A stretch of DNA of 12,412 bases from CAZUFB01 sp048173955 (lineage in GTDB: Bacteria > Actinomycetota > Coriobacteriia > Coriobacteriales > UMGS124). Positions 6,036-12,412 of the stretch are shown here, one piece after another. The position numbers and the translations under genes are program-made. The notes beneath the pieces are model-generated. The model had not been told where the DNA came from and ran no database searches. It saw only the letters and a program-made list of their open reading frames with translations. Position 1 is the first letter of the stretch. Each line of letters begins with the position of its first letter. The stretch spans positions 1 to 12,412 of the forward strand of contig DBEYOB010000028.1 of NCBI GenBank assembly GCA_048173955.1, written 5' to 3'.

Positions 6036-7580
6036 CTACAGGACGGCGCGCCCCTTGTCGTCGCGCGCGCGCAGGAGCGCGACGAGCGCGCACCCCCCGT
6101 GCACGGCCACCCGCGCGTCGGGCGCGACGACGATGTTGGAGACCCCCAGGTCGTCGAGCACGTCGAGCATGGCGTGGTCGAGTCCCCAGTGCATCCCGAC
6201 CTCGCTCACGCACGTCCCGCCCGCAAGCGCCACGACGCTCACCGTGCGCCCCGCGTCGGAGGGCCGCAGGCGCCAGGTGCCTCCCCGGGCCGACCCCGCG
6301 ACCAGCACGCGGTAGGAGGCGTCGTCCTCCTCGACGACGGCGCCGAGGTCGGCGGCCCGGGCCAGCAGCCCCCAGACCGCCAGCCCGTGGTCGGCGCGCC
6401 CCCCGCAGACGCCGGTGAAAGTCGCCCGCACGCCCTCGGGCCAGCGCTCCCTCAGCCAGGCGACCGCAAGTCCCAGGTCCGTGTCGTCCTTCTCCCAGGA
6501 GCAGAGGTGCTCCTCCGCGCCGCACATGCGCGCGTAGGACAGCCCCTCGGGCGAGACGGAGTCCAGGTCGCCCACCAGGACGTCGACGCGGATGCCCGCC
6601 CCGCGGCACGCGTCCGCCCCCGAGTCGCAGGCCACGACGACGTCCGCCTGGAGCACGAGCGCCCTCAGGAGCTCGGGCGAGGGGCGCATCGGGGAGCCCC
6701 CCACGACCAGGGCGCGAACCGCCGTGCCGGCCGCGGCGGCGGGGCACGCGGCGTCCGCCCCCGTCGGCCGCCCCAGGCGCCAGGGGGCCATGTGGTCCAT
6801 GGGTCCCCCGCCCGCCCCCAGGTCGAGGCCGGCCGCCAGGCAGCGCCCCACATACGCCTTCGCCCTGCGGACGGCCCCTTCGAGCGGCATCCCCTCGGCC
6901 AGGCCGCAGGCTATGGCGCTCGACAGGGTGCAGCCCGTGCCGTGGGTGTTCGCGGTGTCGACGCGGGGCGCGCGCAGCACGACGGGCTCGTCCGACCCGG
7001 GGGCCAGCAGGACGTCGGCGCTCTCGGGGCCGCCCGAAAGGTGCCCGCCCTTCACGAGCACGGCGCCGGGGGTGAGCCGCGCGATCGCCCGCGCCGCCTC
7101 CACCATGCCCTCGACGCCGTCCGGCTCGCCCTCGAGCCCCGCGAGCGCGACGGCCTCGGGCAGGTTCGGCGTCACGACGTCGGCCAGCGGCAAAAGGTCG
7201 TCGACCAGCGCCCCGAAGGCGTCGCCGCGCATGAGCGAGCCGCCCGAGGTCGCCACCATGACGGGGTCGACGACGACGTTTTCCGCCCTGTGGCGCGCGA
7301 GGGCCGCGGCGGCGGCGCGCACGTTCTCCGCCGTCGAGAGCATCCCGACCTTCACGGCGTCGGGCCGTATGTCGGAGAAGACCGCGTCGACCTGCCTGGT
7401 CAGAAAGGCGGGGGGCACGTCCAGGACGCCGTCGACCCCGCAGGTGTTCTGCGCGGTCAAAGACGCGATCGCGCTCTCCCCGTACAGCCCGAACGCGGCG
7501 ATCGTCTTGAGGTCCGCCTGGATGCCCGCACCGCCGGAGGAGTCGCTCCCCGCGATGGTGAGGACGCGTCTGAGATCCAT
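6036..7580 (-). CDS. thiD: ThiD-thiamine pyrophosphokinase fusion
   Basis: A 514-residue two-domain enzyme. Residues 1-265 are HMP/HMP-P kinase (ThiD), which makes HMP-PP: GSDSSGGAGIQAD (11-23), VVDPVMVATSG (103-113) and HGTGCTLSSAIA (213-224) with catalytic Cys217. After an Ala/Gly-rich linker (about 270-287), residues 288-514 are thiamine pyrophosphokinase, which makes TPP from thiamine. Its motifs are VACDSGAD (316-323), VGDLDS (336-341), EKDDTDLGLAV (363-373) and GGRADHGL (393-400). Both active sites look complete, so this is a true fusion rather than a read-through remnant. I chose ATG at 7580 because MDLRRVLTIAGSDSSGG is the usual ThiD beginning and GGAAAGG lies just upstream. A GTG at 7619 overlapping the thiE stop is the alternative and would add 13 residues. 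It is last in the thiM-thiE-thiD operon. TMP kinase (ThiL) is absent here. Confidence 0.95.
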   Translation of the reverse strand: MDLRRVLTIAGSDSSGGAGIQADLKTIAAFGLYGESAIASLTAQNTCGVDGVLDVPPAFLTRQVDAVFSDIRPDAVKVGMLSTAENVRAAAAALARHRAENVVVDPVMVATSGGSLMRGDAFGALVDDLLPLADVVTPNLPEAVALAGLEGEPDGVEGMVEAARAIARLTPGAVLVKGGHLSGGPESADVLLAPGSDEPVVLRAPRVDTANTHGTGCTLSSAIACGLAEGMPLEGAVRRAKAYVGRCLAAGLDLGAGGGPMDHMAPWRLGRPTGADAACPAAAAGTAVRALVVGGSPMRPSPELLRALVLQADVVVACDSGADACRGAGIRVDVLVGDLDSVSPEGLSYARMCGAEEHLCSWEKDDTDLGLAVAWLRERWPEGVRATFTGVCGGRADHGLAVWGLLARAADLGAVVEEDDASYRVLVAGSARGGTWRLRPSDAGRTVSVVALAGGTCVSEVGMHWGLDHAMLDVLDDLGVSNIVVAPDARVAVHGGCALVALLRARDDKGRAVL

Positions 7581-7615
7581 GCCCGCCGCCTTTCCCGAAA
7601 CCCGAAGGCCTTCCG

Positions 7616-8320
7616 TCACGCTCCGCTCCAGTCCCGAACGGCCCCGCGCAGCCCCCGGGCCGCCGTGCGCGGGTCAGGCGCCGCGAAGATGGCCGACACG
7701 ACCGCCACCCCGCACGCGCCGGTTCCCGAAAGGCCCGCGACGTTTCCGGAGGAAATGCCGCCGATGGCGACCACCGGGACGTCGACCGCGCCGCAGATGC
7801 GCGCGAGCCCCGCGACGCCGACGTCGTCGGCGTCGCCCTTGGTGCCCGTGGGGAACACGGCGCCCACCCCCAGGTAGTCGGCCCCGTCCTCGACCGCCCT
7901 GACCGCTTGGTCGACGGTCTGGGCCGAGACGCCCACAATGGCGTCGGGTCCGAGCAGCCGGCGCGCCTCGCGCGCGGCCATGTCGCCCTGACCCACATGG
8001 ACGCCGTCCGCCCCCACCTCGAGGGCGCAGGCGACGTCGTCGTCCACGACGAAGGGCACCCCGCGGGCGCGGCACACGGCGAGCACCCGCCGAGCGAGCC
8101 CGCAGCGCTCCCCGTGCGTCGCGCCCTTCTCGCGCAGCTGGACGAAGGAAACCCCTCCCTCGATCGCCTCCCCCACGACGTCCTCGAGGGCGCGCCCTCC
8201 CAGCCAGCGCGAGTCCGTCACCGCGTAGAGAGCGAGGTCGGCGGCAAGACGGCCCTTGTCGTAGGGGGATGCCCCCCGGGGCGCCGGCCGCCCCCCCGCC
8301 CCGGGGCTATCGCAGATCAT
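7616..8320 (-). CDS. thiE: Thiamine-phosphate synthase
   Basis: Joins HMP-PP and thiazole phosphate to make thiamine monophosphate. The 234-residue TIM-barrel protein shows the family motifs in order: LYAVTD (31-36), FVQLREK (59-65), GADGVHVGQGD (103-113), VGVSAQT (129-135), DYLGVGAVFPTGTK (148-161), VAIGGIS (184-190) and GVAVVSAI (204-211). The usual IND segment reads VVDDD (91-95), replacing the customary Asn. It is about 20 residues longer than common ThiE proteins because the N-terminus starts at ATG 8320, the only ATG before the barrel. That start overlaps the thiM stop by 14 bases and has only a weak GGGG site, so translation is probably coupled to thiM. Its own stop overlaps a possible GTG start of the thiD fusion gene. 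It uses the products of both operon neighbours. Confidence 0.95.
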   Translation of the reverse strand: MICDSPGAGGRPAPRGASPYDKGRLAADLALYAVTDSRWLGGRALEDVVGEAIEGGVSFVQLREKGATHGERCGLARRVLAVCRARGVPFVVDDDVACALEVGADGVHVGQGDMAAREARRLLGPDAIVGVSAQTVDQAVRAVEDGADYLGVGAVFPTGTKGDADDVGVAGLARICGAVDVPVVAIGGISSGNVAGLSGTGACGVAVVSAIFAAPDPRTAARGLRGAVRDWSGA

Positions 8321-9140
8321 GGCGCGCCCCGCGCTCGAGCGTCGCCGCGTCCATCCCGAACACCCCGTCGATGAGGTAGTTCGAGTAGGTCGCGTTGCCC
8401 GCCCCGTCGCGCTCGGCGCGCGCTGCGGCGAGCTCCCCGGCGAGGCCGAACATCGAGACGGCCGCCGCGGCCGCCTGGAGGCGGCTTTCGGGGTTCGCGG
8501 CGACGTAGGCTGCGACGACGCCGCTCAGCATGCAGCCCGACCCGGTGATCTGGCCCATGAGGGGATGCCCGTTGCGGATCGCGTAGGTCGTCTCGGCGTC
8601 GCTCACCAGATCGATCGCGCCGGAGGCGACCACCACCGCGCCGCTCGCCGCGCTGAAGCGGCGCACGAAGGCGGCCATCTCGTCGAGGTTGCCGTCGGTC
8701 ACCGCATCGTCGGGGGCGACGTCGACCCCGCGGGTCGTGGAGCTGCCCATGGCGAGTGCCTTGATCTCGCTCATGTTGGCGCGCACGCAGCACACCGGGT
8801 AGGTCTCGAGCAGGTGCGCCGCCGTCTCGGTGCGCAGGGCGCTCGCGCCGGCGCCCACCGGGTCGAGCACGATGGGATGCCCGAGCTCGGCCGCGCGCGC
8901 CGCGGCGACCTCCATCCCCTCGATCGTACGGGCGTTGAGGGTGCCGATGTTGACGTAGAGCGCCCCGCAGATCGACGTGATGTCGGCCACGTCCGCAGGT
9001 TCGTCGCTCATGATGGGCGAGCCGCCGCACGCTATGAGGACGTTGGCGACGTCGTGCACCGTCACGTAGTTGGTGATGCAGTGCACCAGCGGCACGGTCG
9101 AATGGACGGACTCGAGACGCGCTCCGAACTCAGCTGCCAT
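8307..9140 (-). CDS. thiM: Hydroxyethylthiazole kinase
   Basis: Salvage kinase that phosphorylates hydroxyethylthiazole to the thiazole phosphate used by ThiE. The 277-residue ribokinase-fold protein has VHCITNYVT (19-27), SPIMSDEP (41-48), VLDPVGAGAS (91-100), VRANMSEIKAL (119-129) and ITGSGCMLSG (198-207) with catalytic Cys203. Length and motif order are normal for ThiM. The ATG at 9140 has a strong AAAGGAGG with a 6-base spacer; the frame is open further upstream but runs through the riboswitch. It is the first gene of the thiamine operon, and its ribosome binding site is the 3' end of the TPP riboswitch, so TPP should repress its translation and that of the coupled genes. Confidence 0.97.
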   Translation of the reverse strand: MAAEFGARLESVHSTVPLVHCITNYVTVHDVANVLIACGGSPIMSDEPADVADITSICGALYVNIGTLNARTIEGMEVAAARAAELGHPIVLDPVGAGASALRTETAAHLLETYPVCCVRANMSEIKALAMGSSTTRGVDVAPDDAVTDGNLDEMAAFVRRFSAASGAVVVASGAIDLVSDAETTYAIRNGHPLMGQITGSGCMLSGVVAAYVAANPESRLQAAAAAVSMFGLAGELAAARAERDGAGNATYSNYLIDGVFGMDAATLERGARHDLR

Positions 9141-9146
9141 TGCAGG

Positions 9147-9240
9147 CCTCCTTTGCTCGTGCCGCATTACCGGCACGGTCGTCTTCGGTCGCGGCCGCAT
9201 GGCGGGCCGCCTCTCAGCCGCCTGGCGCGGCTCCCGATGC
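9147..9240 (-). promoter_or_regulatory. thiM: TPP riboswitch (THI element) controlling thiM
   Basis: On the minus strand the leader contains CGGGAGCCGC, loop GCCAG, then GCGGCTGAGAG. The stem GCCGC/GCGGC (9227-9231 with 9217-9221) leads into the invariant CTGAGA (9212-9217) that binds the pyrimidine ring of TPP. A variable arm follows (9191-9210). Next comes a stem GTGCCG/CGGCAC (9171-9176 with 9159-9164) closed by the hallmark loop GTAATG, then GAGCAAAGGAGG. The last part overlaps the thiM ribosome binding site (AAAGGAGG, 9147-9154), pointing to control of translation initiation. The segment normally reading near CTGATC is GACGACC, and the 3' AGGGA is AAGGAG, so the pyrophosphate-sensing half departs from consensus. 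Position before thiM makes the assignment strong. Confidence 0.88.
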
Positions 9241-9303
9241 TGTCGTCGCCCCGCTCGCGGCGGCGCGCAAGGGCGCGGCGGCGAAGAAGGGGGGCGCCAG
9301 CAA

Positions 9304-9331
9304 ATCGTAAAGCATATGGAACCCGGGTCAA
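9304..9331 (-). promoter_or_regulatory. thiM: Promoter for the thiamine operon
   Basis: On the minus strand TTGACC (9326-9331) and TACGAT (9304-9309), separated by 16 bases, match sigma-70 boxes at 5 and 4 of 6 positions. Transcription would start near 9297, about 57 bases before the recognised riboswitch core and about 157 before thiM. Confidence 0.6.
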
Positions 9332-9479
9332 CAGCGATATGCGCGGGATGCGATTGGATACAGTATGAACGGACAAAAAACAACGAGGTCTTCATCCCGC
9401 CGAGCCCGCTCCCGGGCGTCCGCCCCGCGTCCGGCCCGGCGGCGAAAGGACCACCACGAGCAAACGAAGAGGTCTGCAC

Positions 9480-9827
9480 ATGCCCCGTTACGACTACCGC
9501 TGCACAGCCTGCGACACCGTGTTCGAGATCGAGCACGGCATGCGCGAGCATCCCGAAGTGACCTGCCCCTCCTGCGGGGCGCCCGCCACGCGCGTCTTCG
9601 ACGTGAGCGGCATCGTGTTCAAGGGAAGCGGCTTCTACAACACCGACCAGCGGGGCAAAAAGGGCAGCACGGAGGGCACGAGCGGCAGCTCGGAGTCGAC
9701 CGAGCTCGCCAAGACCTCGAGCGGGTCGAAGGAGATCAAGAAGTCGGAGAAGGGCGAGACCGCGATGGCCAAGTCCTCCGACAAGCCGAGCTCCCCCGCG
9801 AAGGCGCCCGCGGCAAAGGCCGACTAG
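9480..9827 (+). CDS. FmdB-type zinc-ribbon protein
   Basis: Small protein of 115 residues with an N-terminal FmdB/CxxC_CXXC_SSSS zinc ribbon. MPRYDYRCTACDTVFEI begins in the standard family way, Cys8/Cys11 and Cys29/Cys32 form the metal site, and IVFKGSGFYNTD (45-56) is the conserved end of the domain. Family members are called putative regulators, but their molecular role is not established. Residues from about 58 to the end are a low-complexity tail rich in Ser, Lys, Ala, Glu and Gly, probably disordered. AGAGG lies 7 bases before the ATG. It stands alone on the plus strand, divergent from the thiamine operon and convergent with rsmB, so neighbours give no functional hint. Confidence 0.9.
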   Translation: MPRYDYRCTACDTVFEIEHGMREHPEVTCPSCGAPATRVFDVSGIVFKGSGFYNTDQRGKKGSTEGTSGSSESTELAKTSSGSKEIKKSEKGETAMAKSSDKPSSPAKAPAAKAD

Positions 9828-9833
9828 CAGGGC

Positions 9834-9850
9834 GGGGCATACCCTGCCCC
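9834..9850 (+). terminator. Small hairpin just after the zinc-ribbon gene
   Basis: GGGGCA (9834-9839), loop TACCC, TGCCCC (9845-9850) form a 6-bp stem 6 bases after the stop codon. No T-run follows, so it is more likely an RNA 3'-end stabiliser or chance than an intrinsic terminator by itself. Confidence 0.3.
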
Positions 9851-9912
9851 GGGGTTGGGATGCCGGCCCGTCCGTCCCAATCCGCTCGTCCCGCCGCATT
9901 TCCAAGGCGAAG

Positions 9913-9928
9913 GCGGCCTTCGGGCCGC
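9913..9928 (+). other. Stable UUCG-tetraloop hairpin
   Basis: GCGGCC (9913-9918), loop TTCG, GGCCGC (9923-9928) form a perfect 6-bp stem with a C(UUCG)G tetraloop, an exceptionally stable RNA fold on the plus strand. It lies in the convergent gap, upstream of the long terminator stem. Confidence 0.5.
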
Positions 9929-9947
9929 AACCGATCCGCGTCCAAAC

Positions 9948-9990
9948 GCAAGGCGCCTCCGGGGAGCACGAAGCCCCGGAGGCGCCTTGC
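9948..9990. terminator. Perfect 17-bp hairpin, probable bidirectional terminator
   Basis: GCAAGGCGCCTCCGGGG (9948-9964) pairs without mismatch with 9974-9990 around a 9-base loop. It lies between convergent genes: the zinc-ribbon gene ends at 9827 on the plus strand, and rsmB ends at 10026 on the minus strand. Only short T-rich ends follow on each side (TTGC on plus, GTTTGG on minus), so the U-tract is poor, but stem length and position favour termination from both directions. Confidence 0.7.
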
Positions 9991-10025
9991 TTGCAAAGAC
10001 GGGCGGGCCGGATGCCACGACCTCC

Positions 10026-11399
10026 CTACCGCGCCCTGCGCAGGCAGGCGCAGAAGTGCCCGTCGCACGAGCCGGGCGCGGGATAGGTGCGCAGGTACCC
10101 CTCCGGCGTGGACCGCTCGTCCATCTCGTCGACGGCGAACCCGTTCCCCTCGGGGACGGCCTCGGCGATCGGCACGACCTCGAAGCCCGCCCCCTCGGGG
10201 CTCTCGAGGAACGCGGCCACGACGTCCTCGTTCTCCTCGCGCAGCACCGAGCAGGTGGCGTAGGTCAGCATGCCGCCCGGCGCCAGGCGCGCGGCGGCGG
10301 AGCGCACCATGGCGAGCTGGAGCTCGGCGCAGGTCTCGACGTCGACGGAGCGCAGCGACCAGGTGATCTCGGGGTGGCGGCGCAGCGTCCCGGTGCCCGA
10401 GCAGGGCGCGTCGACCAGGATGCGGTCGAAGGCAGGCGGCAGGTCGGCGATGCCGCCGAGGTCGCAGGCGTCGCCCGTCACCTGGCGCACCTCGGGCACG
10501 CGCGCCTTCTGCAGGCGCTCGGAAGCGAGGCGCGCCTTGTAGGCGTGCACGTCGAGCGCCCAGATGCGCGCCGCGCCGCGCGCGCGGTGGGCGTGGCCGG
10601 CGAGCAGGATCGTCTTGGTCCCCCGCCCGCTGCCCACCTCGAGCACGCGTTCGCCCGGCTCGGGGGCCGACAGGAACGCGACCGCCTGGGCGCCGTAGTC
10701 GGTGACGACGACCTGGTCCTCCTCGACGAGCTTGCAGCGCGCCACGGCGGAGGGGTTCTCGACCTGCCATGCCCCCGGGACGGCGCCGCACCGGCGCACC
10801 TTCAGCCCCGCCGCACCCAGCGCCTCGGGCGCCCGCTCGTCCGAGATCCACATGGGGACGTTCGCGACGAAGACCGGCGCCGGGTCGAGGCAGGCACGGC
10901 CGAACGCGTCGGCGGCGTCGGCGCCCAGGTCGGCCTGGACCCGCTCGAGCAACCATGCCGGGAGCCCGAAGCGGTGGGCGGCGCTTTCGGCCATGAACGA
11001 GGCGGCGTGCTCCCCCACGCGGCGCAGCACCGCGTTCGCGAAGCCCGCCGCGCTCTTGGCGCGCCATTTGACGAGCTCGACGCCCTGGCTCACCGCGGCG
11101 TGGGGCGCCTTGTCCAGAAAGAGCATCTCGTAGGCGGCGATGCGCAGGGCGCAGTTCACCTTGGGGTTGATGTCGCCGGAGCGGGTGACGAACCGTTCGA
11201 TCAGCTCGTCGAGCGTCCCCTTGGTGGAGGTGACGCCGAGCGCGAGCCGCAGGGCGAACGCGCGGTCCTCGGGCGAGAGGTTCGCCAGCGTCTCGGGCGG
11301 GTTGGACGAGTTCATGAGCTCGCGCACGTAGGCGTCGCGCTCGTGGGCGGCAAACAGCACCTCGTAGGCGGCCTTGCGCGCCGCGGACGCACCCGTCAT
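10026..11399 (-). CDS. rsmB: 16S rRNA (cytosine-967-C5)-methyltransferase
   Basis: Probable SAM-dependent enzyme that methylates C967 of 16S rRNA. Residues 1-130 are the NusB-like RNA-binding domain (RKAAYEVLF, INPKVNCALRIAAYEMLF, FANAVLRR). Residues about 240-457 are the RsmB/NOP methyltransferase core. VLEVGSGRGTKT (252-263) is the SAM loop, DAPCSGTGTLRRHPE (330-344) carries Cys333, and YATCSVLREENE (380-391) carries Cys383, so both cysteines of the m5C mechanism are present. The SAM loop departs from the common DACAAPGGKT form. Length (457) is normal. The ATG at 11399 directly abuts the fmt stop codon with no gap, and a good GGGAGG lies about 8 bases upstream inside fmt, so the two genes are coupled. 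The fmt-rsmB order is common in bacteria. Confidence 0.95.
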   Translation of the reverse strand: MTGASAARKAAYEVLFAAHERDAYVRELMNSSNPPETLANLSPEDRAFALRLALGVTSTKGTLDELIERFVTRSGDINPKVNCALRIAAYEMLFLDKAPHAAVSQGVELVKWRAKSAAGFANAVLRRVGEHAASFMAESAAHRFGLPAWLLERVQADLGADAADAFGRACLDPAPVFVANVPMWISDERAPEALGAAGLKVRRCGAVPGAWQVENPSAVARCKLVEEDQVVVTDYGAQAVAFLSAPEPGERVLEVGSGRGTKTILLAGHAHRARGAARIWALDVHAYKARLASERLQKARVPEVRQVTGDACDLGGIADLPPAFDRILVDAPCSGTGTLRRHPEITWSLRSVDVETCAELQLAMVRSAAARLAPGGMLTYATCSVLREENEDVVAAFLESPEGAGFEVVPIAEAVPEGNGFAVDEMDERSTPEGYLRTYPAPGSCDGHFCACLRRAR

Positions 11400-12412
11400 C
11401 TAGATCGCCTCCCACGACGCGTCGGTGCCGCGCACGCCGGCCGCAAACTCGGACGCCGCCATGGCGCGCTTGCCGTCGGGCTTGACCTCGAGCAGTTCGA
11501 GGACCCCTTCCGAGCAGCCGAGCAGGACGCGCCCGTGCGAGCAGAGGACGCCCCCCGCAGACGGGAGGGCGCACCCGTCGGCGGCGAGGTCGACGAGCTC
11601 GAGCGCCCCGGGACGGTGCGCGCGCACGACGCGCAGGGTCCTCCCGGCGACGGAGCAGCGCGCCGGGGCGGCGTCGCTCGACGCCTGCACGCGATGCATG
11701 TTGACGTCCGCCGAGGCCGTCGGGTCGAGCAGCACCTCGGCCTTGGCGATCTTGTCGGCGTGGGTCGCCAGGGCGTCGTCTTGCGCGGTCCACGCCGGCC
11801 CGTCGCCCTCGACGAACGAGCGCAGCGCCTCGACCAGCGCCGCGCCGCCCAGGTCGGACAGCTCGGCCGACACCTCGGGGTAGGTCCGCTCCCCCACCTC
11901 GACCGAGCCCTGGATGCAGTAGGGCCCCGTGTCGAGCCCCTCCTCGATGCGCATGATGGAGTAGCCCAGGCGCGGCTCGCCCTCGAGCAGGGCGCGCTGC
12001 ATGGGGGCGGCGCCGCGCCCGCGCGGCAACAGGCTCGCGTGAACGTTAAGGCAGCCCAGAGGCGGCATCTCGATCACCTCGCGCGGCAGGATCGCGCCGA
12101 AGGCGGCGACGCAGAACACGTCGGCCCCCGCCTCGGCGAGGCGGGCCTGGACCTCGGAGGTGCGCAGCGTCTTGGTCTCGAGCACCGGGTAGCCCAGCTC
12201 GCGGGCGAGCGCCTTGACCGGCGAGGGCAGGAGCGCCTTGCCGCGCCCCGAGGCGGCGTCAGGCCGGGTCACGACGAGCACGACCTCGACGAAGGGCGCG
12301 CCGTGCAGCGCGCGCAGGGCGCCGAGCGCGAACTCGGGCGTCCCCATGAACACGGCGCGCAGGGTTCTCGCGGCGCGCGGGGCCGCGGCGCCCTGCGGCG
12401 CCCCGTCGGTGC
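11400..12412 (-). CDS. fmt: Methionyl-tRNA formyltransferase, 5' end outside the window
   Basis: Formylates initiator Met-tRNA using 10-formyl-tetrahydrofolate. Numbered from the GTG at 12353, the protein shows FMGTPEFA (2-9), SGRGK (35-39), PSPVKALA (43-50), NVHASLLP (103-110) with Asn103 and His105, and EEGLDTG (137-143) with Asp141: the full catalytic set. The C-terminal tRNA-binding domain ends near PDGKRAMAASEFAAG. The GTG has no ribosome site, and starting there would lack part of the first beta strand (usually L-R-I-V-F-M-G). The frame stays open to the window edge through an Ala/Pro/Arg-rich stretch ending in R-T-L-R-A, so the real start is probably upstream. SLLPRGRGAAP has Gly where Trp or Tyr is usual, and the NPWP motif of the linker is replaced by a Ser/Ala-rich segment. 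The stop abuts the rsmB start. Confidence 0.95.
   Translation of the reverse strand, partial: TDGAPQGAAAPRAARTLRAVFMGTPEFALGALRALHGAPFVEVVLVVTRPDAASGRGKALLPSPVKALARELGYPVLETKTLRTSEVQARLAEAGADVFCVAAFGAILPREVIEMPPLGCLNVHASLLPRGRGAAPMQRALLEGEPRLGYSIMRIEEGLDTGPYCIQGSVEVGERTYPEVSAELSDLGGAALVEALRSFVEGDGPAWTAQDDALATHADKIAKAEVLLDPTASADVNMHRVQASSDAAPARCSVAGRTLRVVRAHRPGALELVDLAADGCALPSAGGVLCSHGRVLLGCSEGVLELLEVKPDGKRAMAASEFAAGVRGTDASWEAI

Larger units (their letters stand above)
9141..9479. other. Divergent regulatory region between thiM and the fmdB-like gene
   Basis: This 339-base gap holds the thiamine operon promoter and TPP riboswitch (minus strand) and the short untranslated leader of the plus-strand zinc-ribbon gene. 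A small odd palindrome ATAC-A-GTAT lies at 9358-9366. No convincing plus-strand promoter was identified; TACAGT at 9359-9364 is a weak -10 candidate without a clear -35. No additional coding region with a credible start was seen. Confidence 0.65.

Noticed and set aside
6000..6038. 11-base direct repeat GCGGGGCGCTA as a possible insertion footprint
   Set aside because: The repeat simply contains the two convergent stop codons in GC-rich DNA; there is no element between the copies and no sign of transposition.
5800..7998. 732-codon minus-strand frame overlapping the thiD fusion gene
   Set aside because: Arg/Gly/Ala-dominated translation in a different frame of the same strand as thiD/thiE. It has no motifs and results from high G+C lowering stop frequency.
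9336..9369. Plus-strand promoter for the zinc-ribbon gene using TACAGT or TATGAA
   Set aside because: Only 4 of 6 matches at best in the -10 box and no -35 box at a proper distance, so not annotated as a feature.
9141..9905. Upstream extension of the thiM frame
   Set aside because: It would cross the TPP riboswitch, the thi promoter and the divergent zinc-ribbon gene. ThiM has its normal length and a strong ribosome site at 9140.
9736..11793. 685-codon minus-strand frame across rsmB and fmt
   Set aside because: Out-of-frame shadow, Arg/Gly/Ala-rich, that spans the terminator hairpins and two real genes.

Overview
The window is a high-GC bacterial chromosomal segment, by eye around 70% G+C, densely coding with short intergenic gaps. 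The gene content suggests an actinobacterium of the class Coriobacteriia. A four-cysteine L28 protein beside an Asp23/DAK2 (YloU/YloV) pair is a Firmicutes-like arrangement, but here it sits in very GC-rich DNA. The class is an inference; no rRNA gene or other taxonomic marker is present. I see no mobile elements, tRNAs or CRISPR.

Left block (1-2533, minus strand): rpmB (L28) has its own promoter and a clear intrinsic terminator. It is followed by an Asp23/Gls24-family gene and a FakA-like DAK2 fatty-acid kinase gene. A few bases that might begin a further gene lie at the left edge.

Sulfolipid-like block (2636-6011, plus strand): this is the most interesting part. A close relative of UDP-sulfoquinovose synthase (SqdB/SQD1) is followed by a GT4 glycosyltransferase that fits SqdX/SQD2, then by a patatin-like lipase overlapping it by 4 bases. 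Together they look like an operon for making, and perhaps trimming or remodelling, sulfoquinovosyl diacylglycerol. That lipid is best known from photosynthetic organisms. The operon has a plausible promoter and a leader hairpin followed by a short T-run.

Thiamine block (6036-9331, minus strand): thiM, thiE and a thiD-thiamine pyrophosphokinase fusion form one operon. It lies behind a promoter and a TPP riboswitch whose 3' end contains the thiM ribosome binding site. The set is built for salvage of thiazole, HMP and thiamine. No de novo genes and no TMP kinase (ThiL) are in the window.

Right block: a small FmdB-type zinc-ribbon protein gene (plus strand) converges with fmt-rsmB (minus strand; initiator-tRNA formylation and 16S rRNA m5C methylation). 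The gap between them is full of hairpins, including a perfect 17-bp stem that probably ends transcription from both sides. The fmt reading frame stays open to the right edge, so its 5' end is probably outside the window.
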